Source of the DNA: Enterocloster asparagiformis
GTDB lineage: Bacteria; Bacillota; Clostridia; Lachnospirales; Lachnospiraceae
Length of the DNA stretch: 64,000 nucleotides
Assembly: GCA_018380885.1 (NCBI GenBank)
Contig: JAGZSY010000001.1
Span: 304,190-368,189 of the forward strand
Reading direction: 5' to 3'
Positions 7,557 through 15,604 of the stretch are shown one piece after another. How positions within the stretch are numbered: the stretch's first letter is position 1; the number at the start of each line of letters is the position of its first letter. A program made the translations under genes and the position numbers. The notes below the pieces were generated by a model. The model was not told where the DNA came from, searched no databases, and saw only the letters and a program-made list of their open reading frames with translations.

Positions 7557-9251
7557 TCAATTCTCCGGATACAGCGCTTTCACCCGCGCCTCCACTCTCT
7601 CTTCCAGGCCCTTCAAAGAATTCTGTGCATATTCCTCAGCCGCGGAGTTGTATTCCTGCGCCTTTTCGTCCGGGATGCGTTCAATCCCCGTGAGCTGCCC
7701 AGAATGATTCCGAACCGCCGCCACATTGACCGTTCCGGCGGCATCCGTCCAAAATACTTCAGGGCCCGCGCCCTCCGGCTGGTCGATCAGGAATTTTACT
7801 CTGTTTTCATTATAATACAATCCCCCGTCCGTCGCAGAGCAGGTGAGGCCGAAGGGCGCGTACTGCTCATATTTGTCAGGTCCGTCCTGCACACCTTCTT
7901 GAACCGCCGCGATATCCTGCGCCTCCGGAGAAGAACCGCTGAGTTCTTCCGCGAAAAAGCCCTCATAGTATTCCTGCGCTTTTTGGGGAGAGATGCGTTC
8001 AATTCCTGTGAGCTCGCCGCCGGCGTTTCGGACAGCGGACCAATCTCCGTTCCCTGCCTCATCCAGATAGAACGCCCACCCGTCTGCCTTTTCATCGACA
8101 AATTGTCTGATGGGCTGCCCTTGACAGAGCAGTTTTTCGCCGTCGTCTGAAACCGTGATTCCGAAACCGGCGTAAGGGGCATAGGCGCCGGTGGAGGGAG
8201 CGACGTCAACTGCGATCCAGGGGGTGACCTTGATCGGTTGGTCTGCGCCGATTCCCTGGTTTTGCGGCTCTGTGTTTGCCGCGCTTGCCGCGAACGTAAA
8301 ACCGGTCCCCAAAGTGAGGATCAGGGCGCCGCAGAGGACAGCTGCGCCGGTTTTCTTCCTGCTCATATCCATAATGGAAAAAATGCGCGTTTTCATATTT
8401 TTTTTGCCTCCATAAAAATTGGTCGAGAATGCTGTTTTCAGCTTCGAGCTGTACCGAACCGCGCGGATGATCGTTTCGCTGTAATAGAGGCGGGTATCCG
8501 CCCTGGCGTTGCGTACAACCTGCGCATCGCAGGATAATTCACATTGAATGGCAATGGCTTTCGCCATCAGGTGGACGCAGGGATTGAACCAATGGACCGC
8601 GGCCGCGGCCAGCACCAGTCCTTTATACCAAAGGTCCCTCCGCTTGTAATGCACCAGCTCATGCTTTAGAATCAAACGGAGTTCCTCCTGGGCGTAGCCC
8701 GCTCCCGGCAACAGGATACGTGGCCTTATGAAACCGATCAGCATGGGGCTCCCAATGCTGTCACAAATCTGCAAGCCTATGGTTTGGGAGATGCCCATCT
8801 GAGCTTTCAGGGTTTGGAACAGTGTCAATATCTGTCCGTCCGTGATGGTTTCGCTCCAGCGTGCCGTCCATCTCAGGAACCGGTTGTGCTTGATGATATG
8901 GAAGGCGAGAAATGCGGCCATTCCCAGCAGCCATACCGCCGCCGCGATGTGCCACCATGTCACATGGAGCGCGGTGGAGGGCAGCGCATTGGGAAGGGCG
9001 GTCACCGCCGCTCCGTTCCCGGCGCGGACCACCGGCGCGGCCCCGCTGACCGGCAGATCAACTTTAACCATGGCATTGCCAAGGTGCGGCCGGAACGGAA
9101 CGATCAGCCCGATCACAAAGACAAGCCATGCGTAGTAAAGGCCCACAGCTGAATAGCGTTTCGCTAAAAGCGGCGTTATCGCCATATACAAGAGCGCCAG
9201 CGCCGACGTCGTAACGGAACAGACCAGCAGCGTGATCATTAAGTCCTGCAA
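7557..9251 (-). CDS. BlaR1/MecR1-type M56 membrane metallopeptidase with duplicated sensor domain
   Basis: Membrane sensor-protease of 564 residues. The N-terminal half has hydrophobic helices (about 5-30, 38-53, 100-120) and the zinc-protease motif HELVH at 197-201, followed by NPCVHLMAKAIAIQCELSCDA, typical of peptidase family M56. A further membrane segment lies near 302-322. The outside part is not the penicillin-binding domain of BlaR1. It holds two copies of a roughly 75-residue unit (about 357-430 and 463-536), both ending in LTGIERI..(D/Q)EKAQEY-like sequence. Start is TTG 9251, behind GGAGGGG. It follows the BlaI gene by one base; on signal it would trigger repressor cleavage. Confidence 0.85.
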   Translation of the reverse strand: MQDLMITLLVCSVTTSALALLYMAITPLLAKRYSAVGLYYAWLVFVIGLIVPFRPHLGNAMVKVDLPVSGAAPVVRAGNGAAVTALPNALPSTALHVTWWHIAAAVWLLGMAAFLAFHIIKHNRFLRWTARWSETITDGQILTLFQTLKAQMGISQTIGLQICDSIGSPMLIGFIRPRILLPGAGYAQEELRLILKHELVHYKRRDLWYKGLVLAAAAVHWFNPCVHLMAKAIAIQCELSCDAQVVRNARADTRLYYSETIIRAVRYSSKLKTAFSTNFYGGKKNMKTRIFSIMDMSRKKTGAAVLCGALILTLGTGFTFAASAANTEPQNQGIGADQPIKVTPWIAVDVAPSTGAYAPYAGFGITVSDDGEKLLCQGQPIRQFVDEKADGWAFYLDEAGNGDWSAVRNAGGELTGIERISPQKAQEYYEGFFAEELSGSSPEAQDIAAVQEGVQDGPDKYEQYAPFGLTCSATDGGLYYNENRVKFLIDQPEGAGPEVFWTDAAGTVNVAAVRNHSGQLTGIERIPDEKAQEYNSAAEEYAQNSLKGLEERVEARVKALYPEN

Positions 9252-9252
9252 A

Positions 9253-9630
9253 CTAACCCCTCCGTTCCTTGGCCCATTTTAACAGCTCGTCGATATCCCC
9301 GTCTGTTAATGCCTCATCCTCATACAAGGTATTGATCAGGTTAAAAATCGAGCTATCGTGGTATTGCCGCATAAAATTCCCGGTTTCAAACTTCAGGTAA
9401 TCCTCCTTGCTGATAAGCGGATAATAGGTGCGCTCCTTTCCGCGTTTTTCAGAGCGCAGGAAGCCGCGTTCAACAAGACGGAGCATCAGGGAAACGACCG
9501 TCTGTATTTTCCACTCCTTCTCCTTCCCTAATTGCTCCATGATGATTGGGGTTGTTATGGGCGGGTCGTTGGCCCACACCACTTTCATAATGTCGAACTC
9601 CGCGTCCGGCAGTTTTTTCATCTTTTCCAC
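9253..9630 (-). CDS. BlaI/MecI-family transcriptional repressor
   Basis: Winged-helix repressor of 125 residues. It starts KLPDAEFDIMKVVWANDPPIT and contains the recognition-helix region EWKIQTVVSLMLRLVERGFL, with the wing RTYYPLISKEDY, all typical of BlaI/MecI/CopY. GTG at 9630 is the likely start: GGAGG lies seven bases upstream, while the ATG at 9621 is too far. It is the first gene of a two-gene unit with the M56 protease and very likely represses its own promoter through the repeats at 9651-9694. Confidence 0.92.
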   Translation of the reverse strand: MEKMKKLPDAEFDIMKVVWANDPPITTPIIMEQLGKEKEWKIQTVVSLMLRLVERGFLRSEKRGKERTYYPLISKEDYLKFETGNFMRQYHDSSIFNLINTLYEDEALTDGDIDELLKWAKERRG

Positions 9631-9650
9631 GCCATCACCTCCTTGACAAG

Positions 9651-9703
9651 ATTTAAGACATTCGTCTTATTTATATAATACATCTGTCTTAAATCGATGT
9701 CAA
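9651..9703 (-). promoter_or_regulatory. Promoter and BlaI-type operators
   Basis: Read on the minus strand, TTGACA (9703-9698) and TATTAT (9680-9675) are separated by 17 bases. Two operators surround this core. A 6-bp inverted repeat TAAGAC-ATTC-GTCTTA lies at 9654-9669, near the expected transcription start. A half site GTCTTAAAT at 9686-9694, inside the spacer, is the exact complement of ATTTAAGAC at 9651-9659. This fits a promoter blocked by a BlaI dimer pair. Confidence 0.8.
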
Positions 9704-9727
9704 GCGTATATTGAAAAATACGGGGAT

Positions 9728-10471
9728 TCAGGGGATCATCCCCTCCACCAGCACGTGCTTTGCCCACACGTCGTCCTCCACCGGCACCTCCAGGACCAGG
9801 TCACCCTGCTCCAATTTCAGCCGGAAGCGATCTCCTTCCACCCTGGCGGAAAATTCCAGCTCTCTGCGTTTGCTGCCGCCGCCGTCGCAGGTGATGCGGT
9901 AGCCGTCCCGGGAGGTAAAGATCATGAACCAGGCATGGTTTCCGTCCGCCGTGTCCACGGAGTAGCCCTCGTCGAAGGGCAGGCTCACCGTCTCGCCCCG
10001 CTCCAGGCGTTTTCCCAGCACGCTGCCGTAATCCTCCGTCAGGTGCAGCATATCGAAGCTGCCGGAGCAGGTGTCGTAATAGCTGCTCTCAGCGGTGAAG
10101 GTGTCCCCGGTGAGGCCGGATTTCAGCGTGTACACCGCGTGGCAGGAGTCGATCACCTGTTTGTCCACCAGCTCCAGGGTTTCCCCGTACATATCCTCGT
10201 AGTGGGGAATGATATAGCCCTCGTTGTAGACCTTGGAGCCAAAGTCGTGGTGGAAAAAGTAGCCGGGCCCGTTTGTCAGGATGCTGCTCAAAATCCAGGC
10301 TGCGGCGCTTACCCCCAGCAGAAGCCCGGGAACCACCAGGATTTTGGGGCGAAAGCCCTTGTTCAGCACGATCAAAACCACCGTCACCACCACGGCGGCC
10401 ACCGGAAAGACAAACATAGCGGCCATGCCGGCCAGGAACACCGCCAATACCAGAATTTCTAAAAAGATCAA
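9728..10471 (-). CDS. Membrane-anchored protein of unknown function
   Basis: A 247-residue protein with two or three hydrophobic segments in the first 70 residues (MIFLEILVLAVFLAGMAAMF and later VVVTVVLIVL, LVVPGLLLGVSAAAWIL). A polar domain of about 175 residues follows, probably outside the cell. The domain has paired Cys residues (DSCHAV, YYDTCSG, ITCDGGG) and a beta-rich pattern. The start is TTG 10471 with AGGAGG eight bases upstream. No family was recognised. It lies downstream of the BlaI/BlaR pair on the same strand, about 97 bases from the repressor start region, but upstream in gene order, so it is not clearly part of that unit. Confidence 0.65.
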   Translation of the reverse strand: MIFLEILVLAVFLAGMAAMFVFPVAAVVVTVVLIVLNKGFRPKILVVPGLLLGVSAAAWILSSILTNGPGYFFHHDFGSKVYNEGYIIPHYEDMYGETLELVDKQVIDSCHAVYTLKSGLTGDTFTAESSYYDTCSGSFDMLHLTEDYGSVLGKRLERGETVSLPFDEGYSVDTADGNHAWFMIFTSRDGYRITCDGGGSKRRELEFSARVEGDRFRLKLEQGDLVLEVPVEDDVWAKHVLVEGMIP

Positions 10472-10508
10472 GTTTTCTTCCTCCTGTCAATCATTTCCCC
10501 AACGCCAA

Positions 10509-10982
10509 TCATCCGCAAACCTGGGAGAGATCCAGTCCGTCTCCCACAAAAGCCGCTATCTCCTCGTGATTCTCGCTGATCAGCCACTGGTATTTTTTGG
10601 AAATGATATAAAAGTCGTCCAGCCCCGGAATCTCGTCGAGAACGGTAATCAGCTCCGGCAGATACATCTCATAGAGCCAGTATTTTGGTTGATATCCCTT
10701 ACAGTCCTCCAGCAGCAGGTACACCGGCTCTCCGGGCGCAGGGAGGATCGCCGCGAGATTGTGGTACCACAGCGGATTGTCCGCGACGGACCGGAAGGTG
10801 CAGGGGAGGTCCGGACGGAAATACCCCATATTGGACCAGTGAATCCCTCCTCCCCGGGCCACAAAGGTCTCCTCGATCCGGCGGAGGATGGCGGGATAGC
10901 GCAGCTTTTGCACCTCAAAGGCCCTGCCGCGGTCAAGGTTCTGTTCTTTGATGATCTGTTCCGCCTGTTTTCTGATATACAT
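10509..10982 (-). CDS. Conserved hypothetical protein
   Basis: Soluble protein of 157 residues without membrane segments. The C-terminal stretch DDFYIISKKYQWLISENHEE and the central WYHNLAAILP..PVYLLLED resemble small uncharacterised immunity- or DUF-type proteins of Firmicutes, but no function can be named. ATG at 10982 follows AAAGGCGGCG on the minus strand. It lies 37 bases upstream of the membrane protein gene on the same strand, so the two may be co-transcribed. Confidence 0.65.
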   Translation of the reverse strand: MYIRKQAEQIIKEQNLDRGRAFEVQKLRYPAILRRIEETFVARGGGIHWSNMGYFRPDLPCTFRSVADNPLWYHNLAAILPAPGEPVYLLLEDCKGYQPKYWLYEMYLPELITVLDEIPGLDDFYIISKKYQWLISENHEEIAAFVGDGLDLSQVCG

Positions 10983-11309
10983 GGAAAACGCCGCCTTTCC
11001 CCGTTCTTTCCCCCATTATAACAAATGGATGCGCAAAAACAAAGCTGGTTTGCGCCCAAAGGCTGCCCAAGCGCGGCTCAAATGCACCTCCAAATATTTA
11101 CGGGCAGTGACGGTTTACGGCCCCTCTAAAAGCGCGGCTGCGCAAACAGCCGCACGCTTCACGCTGCACAGAACCGGCAAAAAGTGCTGTTTCGCGCCGC
11201 AGCCTCAGGTTTTCCGTGCCCTCCGCTTCGCTGCGCTCGTATAAAAACGCCCCGCGGGATACTGCCTGCGAGCAGTACTCCCCGGCAGCGCCACCGGCAT
11301 CATTTCTTA
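10983..11309. other. Intergenic region without a recognised gene
   Basis: No convincing coding frame. A 7-bp stem (GCGGCTG 11134-11140 with CAGCCGC 11147-11153) and an imperfect inverted repeat at 11256-11282 (GGGATACTGC/GCAGTACTCC) are present, neither followed by a T tract. It separates the minus-strand genes from the acetate kinase promoter. Confidence 0.5.
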
Positions 11310-11339
11310 TTGCAAAGAGCGGAAGAAAAATGCTAAAAT
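11310..11339 (+). promoter_or_regulatory. Sigma-A type promoter for ackA
   Basis: TTGCAA (11310-11315) and TAAAAT (11334-11339) with an 18-base spacer, 40 bases before the acetate kinase start. Confidence 0.6.
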
Positions 11340-11378
11340 AAAACCAACTGCGGTTGGCAGCGATTGGAGGGCAAACAT

Positions 11379-12593
11379 ATGAAAATTTTGGTGATCAACA
11401 GCGGCAGCTCCTCGTTAAAGTTCCAGGTGATCGACCCGGAGAACGAGAAGGCTTTGGCAAAGGGCGTCTGCGAGCGGATCGGCATCGACGGGATATTTAA
11501 TTACAAGACGGACGCGGGGGTTTCCCTCAAGGAACAGGTGGCGATGCCGGACCACAAGGCGGCGGTGGCCGTGCTGTTAAACATGCTGGTGGACCCGGAG
11601 CGGGGCGTGATCGCTGACTTTTCAGAGATCGACGTGGTAGGGCACAGGCTGGTTCACGGTGGTGAGAAATTCACCGGCTCCGTGGTGATCACCGAGGAGG
11701 TGATCCAGGCTATGACCGAGTGCAACGACCTGGCGCCCCTGCACAATCCGGCCAACCTGGTGGGCGTGGCCGCCTGTCGGGAGCTGATGCCCGATATCCT
11801 CATGGTGGGCGTGTTCGACACCGCCTTCAACCAGACCATGGAGCCCAAGGCGTTTCTGTACGGCCTTCCCTACCGCTATTATGAGAAGCTGAAAATCCGC
11901 CGCTACGGCTTTCACGGCATCAGCCACAAGTACGTGTCCCGGCGGGCGGCAGAGTTCATGGGCCAGGACCCGTCCCGGGTGAAAACCATTGTCTGCCACT
12001 TGGGCAACGGCGCCAGCATCTGCGCGGTCAAATACGGGCAGGTGGTGGACAACTCCATGGGCTTCACCCCCCTTGAGGGGCTGGTCATGGGCACCAGGTG
12101 CGGGGACGTGGACGCCGGGGCTCTGGAGTATCTGGCCAAGAAGGAAAATCTGGATTTCCAGCAGATTATGACCATCTTAAACCAGGAGTCCGGCGTGCTG
12201 GGCATCTCCAGCAACTTTTCCAGCGATTTCCGGGAGCTGAAGGACGCGGAGATCAAATACAACGACAAGGCGGCCCTGGCCCGGGAGATTTTCGTCTACC
12301 GGGTGGCCAAGTACATCGGCAGCTACGCGGCCGCCATGAACGGGGTGGACAACATCGTGTTCACCGCCGGGGTGGGGGAGAACGACTCCGATATCCGGGA
12401 ACAGATTTGCGAGTACCTGGAATTTCTGGGCATCGCCATCGACGAGGTCAAAAACCGGGAGCAGGCCGAGGCCGTGCGAATTTCCGACGGCGCGTCCAGG
12501 GTCAACGTGCTGGTGGTCAAGACCAACGAGGAGCTGGAGATCGCCAGGGAGGCGGCGGCCATTGCGGCCCGGGTGAAGGGGACAAAGAGGTAG
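11379..12593 (+). CDS. ackA: Acetate kinase
   Basis: Cytoplasmic enzyme that converts acetyl phosphate and ADP to acetate and ATP. The 404-residue protein has the family signatures MKILVINSGSSSLKFQV at the N-terminus, GHRLVHGGEKF, DTAFNQTM, YRRYGFHGISHKYV-like sequence and FTAGVGENDSDIR. Start ATG 11379 has GGAGG eight bases upstream; an earlier in-frame start at 11364 lacks a proper site. No phosphotransacetylase gene lies beside it. It ends seven bases before the sigma-54 activator gene, so both are probably in one transcript. Confidence 0.96.
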   Translation: MKILVINSGSSSLKFQVIDPENEKALAKGVCERIGIDGIFNYKTDAGVSLKEQVAMPDHKAAVAVLLNMLVDPERGVIADFSEIDVVGHRLVHGGEKFTGSVVITEEVIQAMTECNDLAPLHNPANLVGVAACRELMPDILMVGVFDTAFNQTMEPKAFLYGLPYRYYEKLKIRRYGFHGISHKYVSRRAAEFMGQDPSRVKTIVCHLGNGASICAVKYGQVVDNSMGFTPLEGLVMGTRCGDVDAGALEYLAKKENLDFQQIMTILNQESGVLGISSNFSSDFRELKDAEIKYNDKAALAREIFVYRVAKYIGSYAAAMNGVDNIVFTAGVGENDSDIREQICEYLEFLGIAIDEVKNREQAEAVRISDGASRVNVLVVKTNEELEIAREAAAIAARVKGTKR

Positions 12594-12599
12594 CGCGGC

Positions 12600-14132
12600 A
12601 TGGAGAACGGAAAATATACGCCCCAAGAGCTGAACCTCATCTATGAGGCGGTGCTCAACCAGGTGGAGGAGGCTGTGGTGATCTCGGACGACGAGAATAA
12701 GGTGGTGTTCATCAACCGGGCGGCGGAGGTCATCGAGGGGGTGGACGCCAAAAAGTCCCTGAACAAGAGCATGGAGGAGCTGTATTCTCCCACTGAGAAC
12801 ACGCCCAAGCACAGCCGCCACGCCATTGTGCTGAATACGGGGATCGCGGCCAACGAGTATTTCAACCAGTACGTGGTGAAGGAGACACACAAGGTCATGA
12901 ACGTGATCGAGCGGATGTTTCCGGTGAACTACCAGAACCGCACCATCGCCGTGTATTCCCTGATCAAGAACCTGCCCGTGATGAAGAAAACCATGGAGCA
13001 GAGCCTGGAGCTCTACACGCATTTTGAGGAGGAGAAGCCGCGCAACGGCACCAAGTACACCTTCAGCAGCATCCTGGGCAACGACATCAACTTTGTGGAG
13101 GCGATCTCCAACGCCAAGCATGTGGCCCAGAACCAGACCAATGTGCTGATCTACGGGGAGACGGGGACGGGCAAGGAGCTGTTCGCCCAGAGCATCCACA
13201 ACTACAGCGTGTTCCAGAACGGCCCCTTTATCTCGGTAAACTGCGCCGCCATCCCGGCCACCCTGCTGGAGAGCATGTTTTTCGGGACGGTGAAGGGCTC
13301 CTACACCGGGGCCAACAACATGGCGGGGCTGTTCGAGCAGGCGGAGAACGGCACGCTGTTCCTGGACGAGATCAACAGCATGGACATCGCGCTCCAGGCC
13401 AAGCTGCTGAAGGTGATCGAGAGCAAAAACGTGCGGCGCATCGGTTCGGAGAAGGAGCTGGACATCAACTGCCGCATCCTCTGCGCCCTCAACGAGGACC
13501 CGCTGGAGTGCATTAAGAACGGCAAGCTGCGTCAGGACCTGTACTACCGCCTGTCCTCCTGCATCCTGCACATCCCGCCCCTGCGCAGCCGCAGGAGCGA
13601 TATTCCGCTGCTGTGCGGCTGCTTTATCACCCGGTTCAACCGGGAGTACGGCCAGCACATCCGGCGCATCGACGAGGAGCTGATGGAGCGCTTCCTGCGC
13701 TATCAGTGGCCGGGAAACGTGCGGGAATTGCAGCATGTGATCGAGAGCGCCTACTCCGTGTCCGAGCAGAATCTGGACGTGCTGCGCTTAGAGCACATAT
13801 CCCCCTATTACCGCAGCTTTTTTACGGAAAGCGCTGTCCGGGAAACGGCGGCCTGCCCGGGGGAGAGCGCTGCGGCCGTGGATTCACCTGTATCTCGCCC
13901 CCTGTCCGCGTCCCAGCCCGCATCAAACGCTTCGCCCGCCGGTTTGCCGGCCTTTGGGGAAGGGGGCGGGAACCAGAGGACAGGGCCATTAAAGGAGGCC
14001 ATGGACGCCTACGAGAAGTCCATGATCGCCTCCGCCCTGGAGCGGCGGGGAGGGAATGTGACCGCCGCTGCCAGGGATTTGGAGATCACCCGCCAGGCGT
14101 TACAGCACAAAATAAAAAAATACGGGCTCTGA
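12600..14132 (+). CDS. Sigma-54-dependent transcriptional activator (PAS-AAA+-Fis)
   Basis: Enhancer-binding protein of 510 residues. A PAS-like sensor occupies roughly residues 15-125. The AAA+ domain has Walker A GETGTGKE (186-193), the sigma-54 contact loop GSYTGA (233-238, a variant of GAFTGA) and Walker B GTLFLDEI (251-258), ending with PGNVRELQHV. After a variable Ala/Pro/Ser-rich linker (about 412-465), a Fis-type helix-turn-helix forms the last 40 residues (GGNVTAAARDLEITRQALQHKIKKYGL). It lies directly upstream of a near-perfect sigma-54 promoter, so the MFS-lyase-antiporter genes are its likely targets. The signal bound by the PAS domain is unknown. Confidence 0.93.
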   Translation: MENGKYTPQELNLIYEAVLNQVEEAVVISDDENKVVFINRAAEVIEGVDAKKSLNKSMEELYSPTENTPKHSRHAIVLNTGIAANEYFNQYVVKETHKVMNVIERMFPVNYQNRTIAVYSLIKNLPVMKKTMEQSLELYTHFEEEKPRNGTKYTFSSILGNDINFVEAISNAKHVAQNQTNVLIYGETGTGKELFAQSIHNYSVFQNGPFISVNCAAIPATLLESMFFGTVKGSYTGANNMAGLFEQAENGTLFLDEINSMDIALQAKLLKVIESKNVRRIGSEKELDINCRILCALNEDPLECIKNGKLRQDLYYRLSSCILHIPPLRSRRSDIPLLCGCFITRFNREYGQHIRRIDEELMERFLRYQWPGNVRELQHVIESAYSVSEQNLDVLRLEHISPYYRSFFTESAVRETAACPGESAAAVDSPVSRPLSASQPASNASPAGLPAFGEGGGNQRTGPLKEAMDAYEKSMIASALERRGGNVTAAARDLEITRQALQHKIKKYGL

Positions 14133-14151
14133 CCGTTCCGCATCTGAGGAC

Positions 14152-14211
14152 AAAAGTGACAATTTTTTTGGCAGTGTAAATGAATTTGGCGCCAAAAAAA
14201 TTGTCACTTTT
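14152..14211. promoter_or_regulatory. Perfect 21-bp inverted repeat, probable enhancer site (or terminator)
   Basis: Arms at 14152-14172 and 14191-14211 are exact complements around an 18-base loop. The core of each arm is GTGACAATTTTTTTGGC or its complement. Its centre is about 85 bases upstream of the sigma-54 promoter, the usual distance for an activator site. Because the arm ends in T's it could also end transcription of the regulator gene; the two roles are compatible. Confidence 0.7.
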
Positions 14212-14265
14212 TGTATACAGGAAGTAAGATGGCGGAAAAACCTTATGTTTGCGATAATGAATTTT

Positions 14266-14281
14266 TGGCACGATATTTGCT
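14266..14281 (+). promoter_or_regulatory. Sigma-54 (-24/-12) promoter
   Basis: TGGCACGATATTTGCT matches the sigma-54 consensus TGGCACG-N4-TTGCW at every fixed position. It lies 63 bases before the MFS transporter start and 134 bases after the activator gene. Confidence 0.9.
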
Positions 14282-14343
14282 TGTTATTTAAGCGTACATG
14301 TACAATACAAAAATTTATACGCAACAGATGGAAGGAGTCAAGT

Positions 14344-15567
14344 ATGAAAAAAAGTTTTAAGCAGTGGGCTACGCTGATCGCAATCTGCATGGCGGGGGGA
14401 ACCATATTCAAGCTGGCCTATTTGCGCGATGTGTTCTATGTAGCGATGCAGGAGGCCTTCGGCTTCACCAACACCCAGTTCGGCCTGATGATGACGGCCT
14501 TTGCGGTGACCCAGTTTATCGCGTACCTGCCGGGGGGATGGATCACGGACCTTGTCCCCGTAAAATATCTGATCCCGGTATCCCTGATTTCCACCGGCCT
14601 GTGCGGCTTCTGGCTGGCCGCCTATCCGCCCTTTACCAGCGTTCTGATTATACAGGCGGTCATGGGAATCACCATAACGCTTTTGTTCTGGGAAGCCATG
14701 ATCAAGGGCACCCGCATGATCGGAACCGCCGAGGAACAGGGGCGGATGTTCGGACTGCTGGAGGGCGGCCGCGGGCTGTTCGCCACCATTATTTCCTTCG
14801 CGGCCCTGTGGATGTTTACCAATTTCGGCGAGGGCAGAATGGGTCTGCGCGCCACAATGATTTTCTACGCCGTCGCGCTGTGCGGCCTGGGCGTGGTCTG
14901 CTTTTTCCTGATTGAGAAAAATGACGTAGAGGGCAAGGTGAACGCCAGGGAAGCCCTGGAAGGCCTGGTGCACGTGGCAAAGCTTCCCAGAGTGTGGGTT
15001 GCGGGCGGGATCGTATTCTTCGGATACTCCTTCTACAACGGCCTGAGCTATTTTTCCTCCTATTTGACTGAAATCTGCGGAATGTCCGTCAGCATGGGCG
15101 TTGCGGTAAACATTGTCCGGCAGTATCTGATCGCCTTTATCGCGGCTCCGGTCGGCGGCATGATCGCCGACAAGATGGGATCTTCCATCAACTACTTAAA
15201 GATCGCCCTGACTCTGGGCACGATTTTGACCGGAATCTACCTGGTGCTTCCCACAACCATGGGAATCGTGGTGGTAGTGGGACTTATGCTGGTGCTGGCT
15301 GCCGTTATGATGACCATCCGAGGAACCTATTACGCCACCACCGACGAGATCAAGATTCCCATCGTGATGTCCGGAGCGGCCGCCGGTATTCTCTCTATCG
15401 TGGGAAATACCCCCGACCTGTTCATTTTCACCCTGTACGGTCACTTTATGGACGCATATCCGGGAATCCAGGGCTACCGCTATATTTTCATCGCCATGAT
15501 GGTATTTGCGGTGCTGGGCGTGGGCTGCTGCTTCCTGCTGGCCCATATGAAAAAGAAAATTCAATAA
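14344..15567 (+). CDS. Major facilitator superfamily transporter
   Basis: Inner-membrane carrier of 407 residues with about 12 hydrophobic helices. It begins MKKSFKQWATLIAICMAGG, has FGLMMTAFAVTQFIAYLPGGWITDLVPVKY (MFS loop 2-3 type motif G(W)xxDxxxxK) and ends LLAHMKKKIQ. ATG 14344 follows GGAAGGAG; the longer frame upstream lacks a site and would overlap the promoter. It is the first gene behind the sigma-54 promoter. It probably takes up the organic substrate of the PatB-type lyase coded next, but the solute cannot be named. Confidence 0.85.
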   Translation: MKKSFKQWATLIAICMAGGTIFKLAYLRDVFYVAMQEAFGFTNTQFGLMMTAFAVTQFIAYLPGGWITDLVPVKYLIPVSLISTGLCGFWLAAYPPFTSVLIIQAVMGITITLLFWEAMIKGTRMIGTAEEQGRMFGLLEGGRGLFATIISFAALWMFTNFGEGRMGLRATMIFYAVALCGLGVVCFFLIEKNDVEGKVNAREALEGLVHVAKLPRVWVAGGIVFFGYSFYNGLSYFSSYLTEICGMSVSMGVAVNIVRQYLIAFIAAPVGGMIADKMGSSINYLKIALTLGTILTGIYLVLPTTMGIVVVVGLMLVLAAVMMTIRGTYYATTDEIKIPIVMSGAAAGILSIVGNTPDLFIFTLYGHFMDAYPGIQGYRYIFIAMMVFAVLGVGCCFLLAHMKKKIQ

Positions 15568-15604
15568 AATGGAATATAGATCATAGAAAGAGAAGGTAAA
15601 TAAA

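Noticed and set aside
12177..13736. Long open frame on the minus strand opposite the sigma-54 activator (519 codons)
   Set aside because: It has no ribosome-binding site and no recognisable domain; high GC opens long frames opposite real genes. The plus strand codes for a full, conserved protein.
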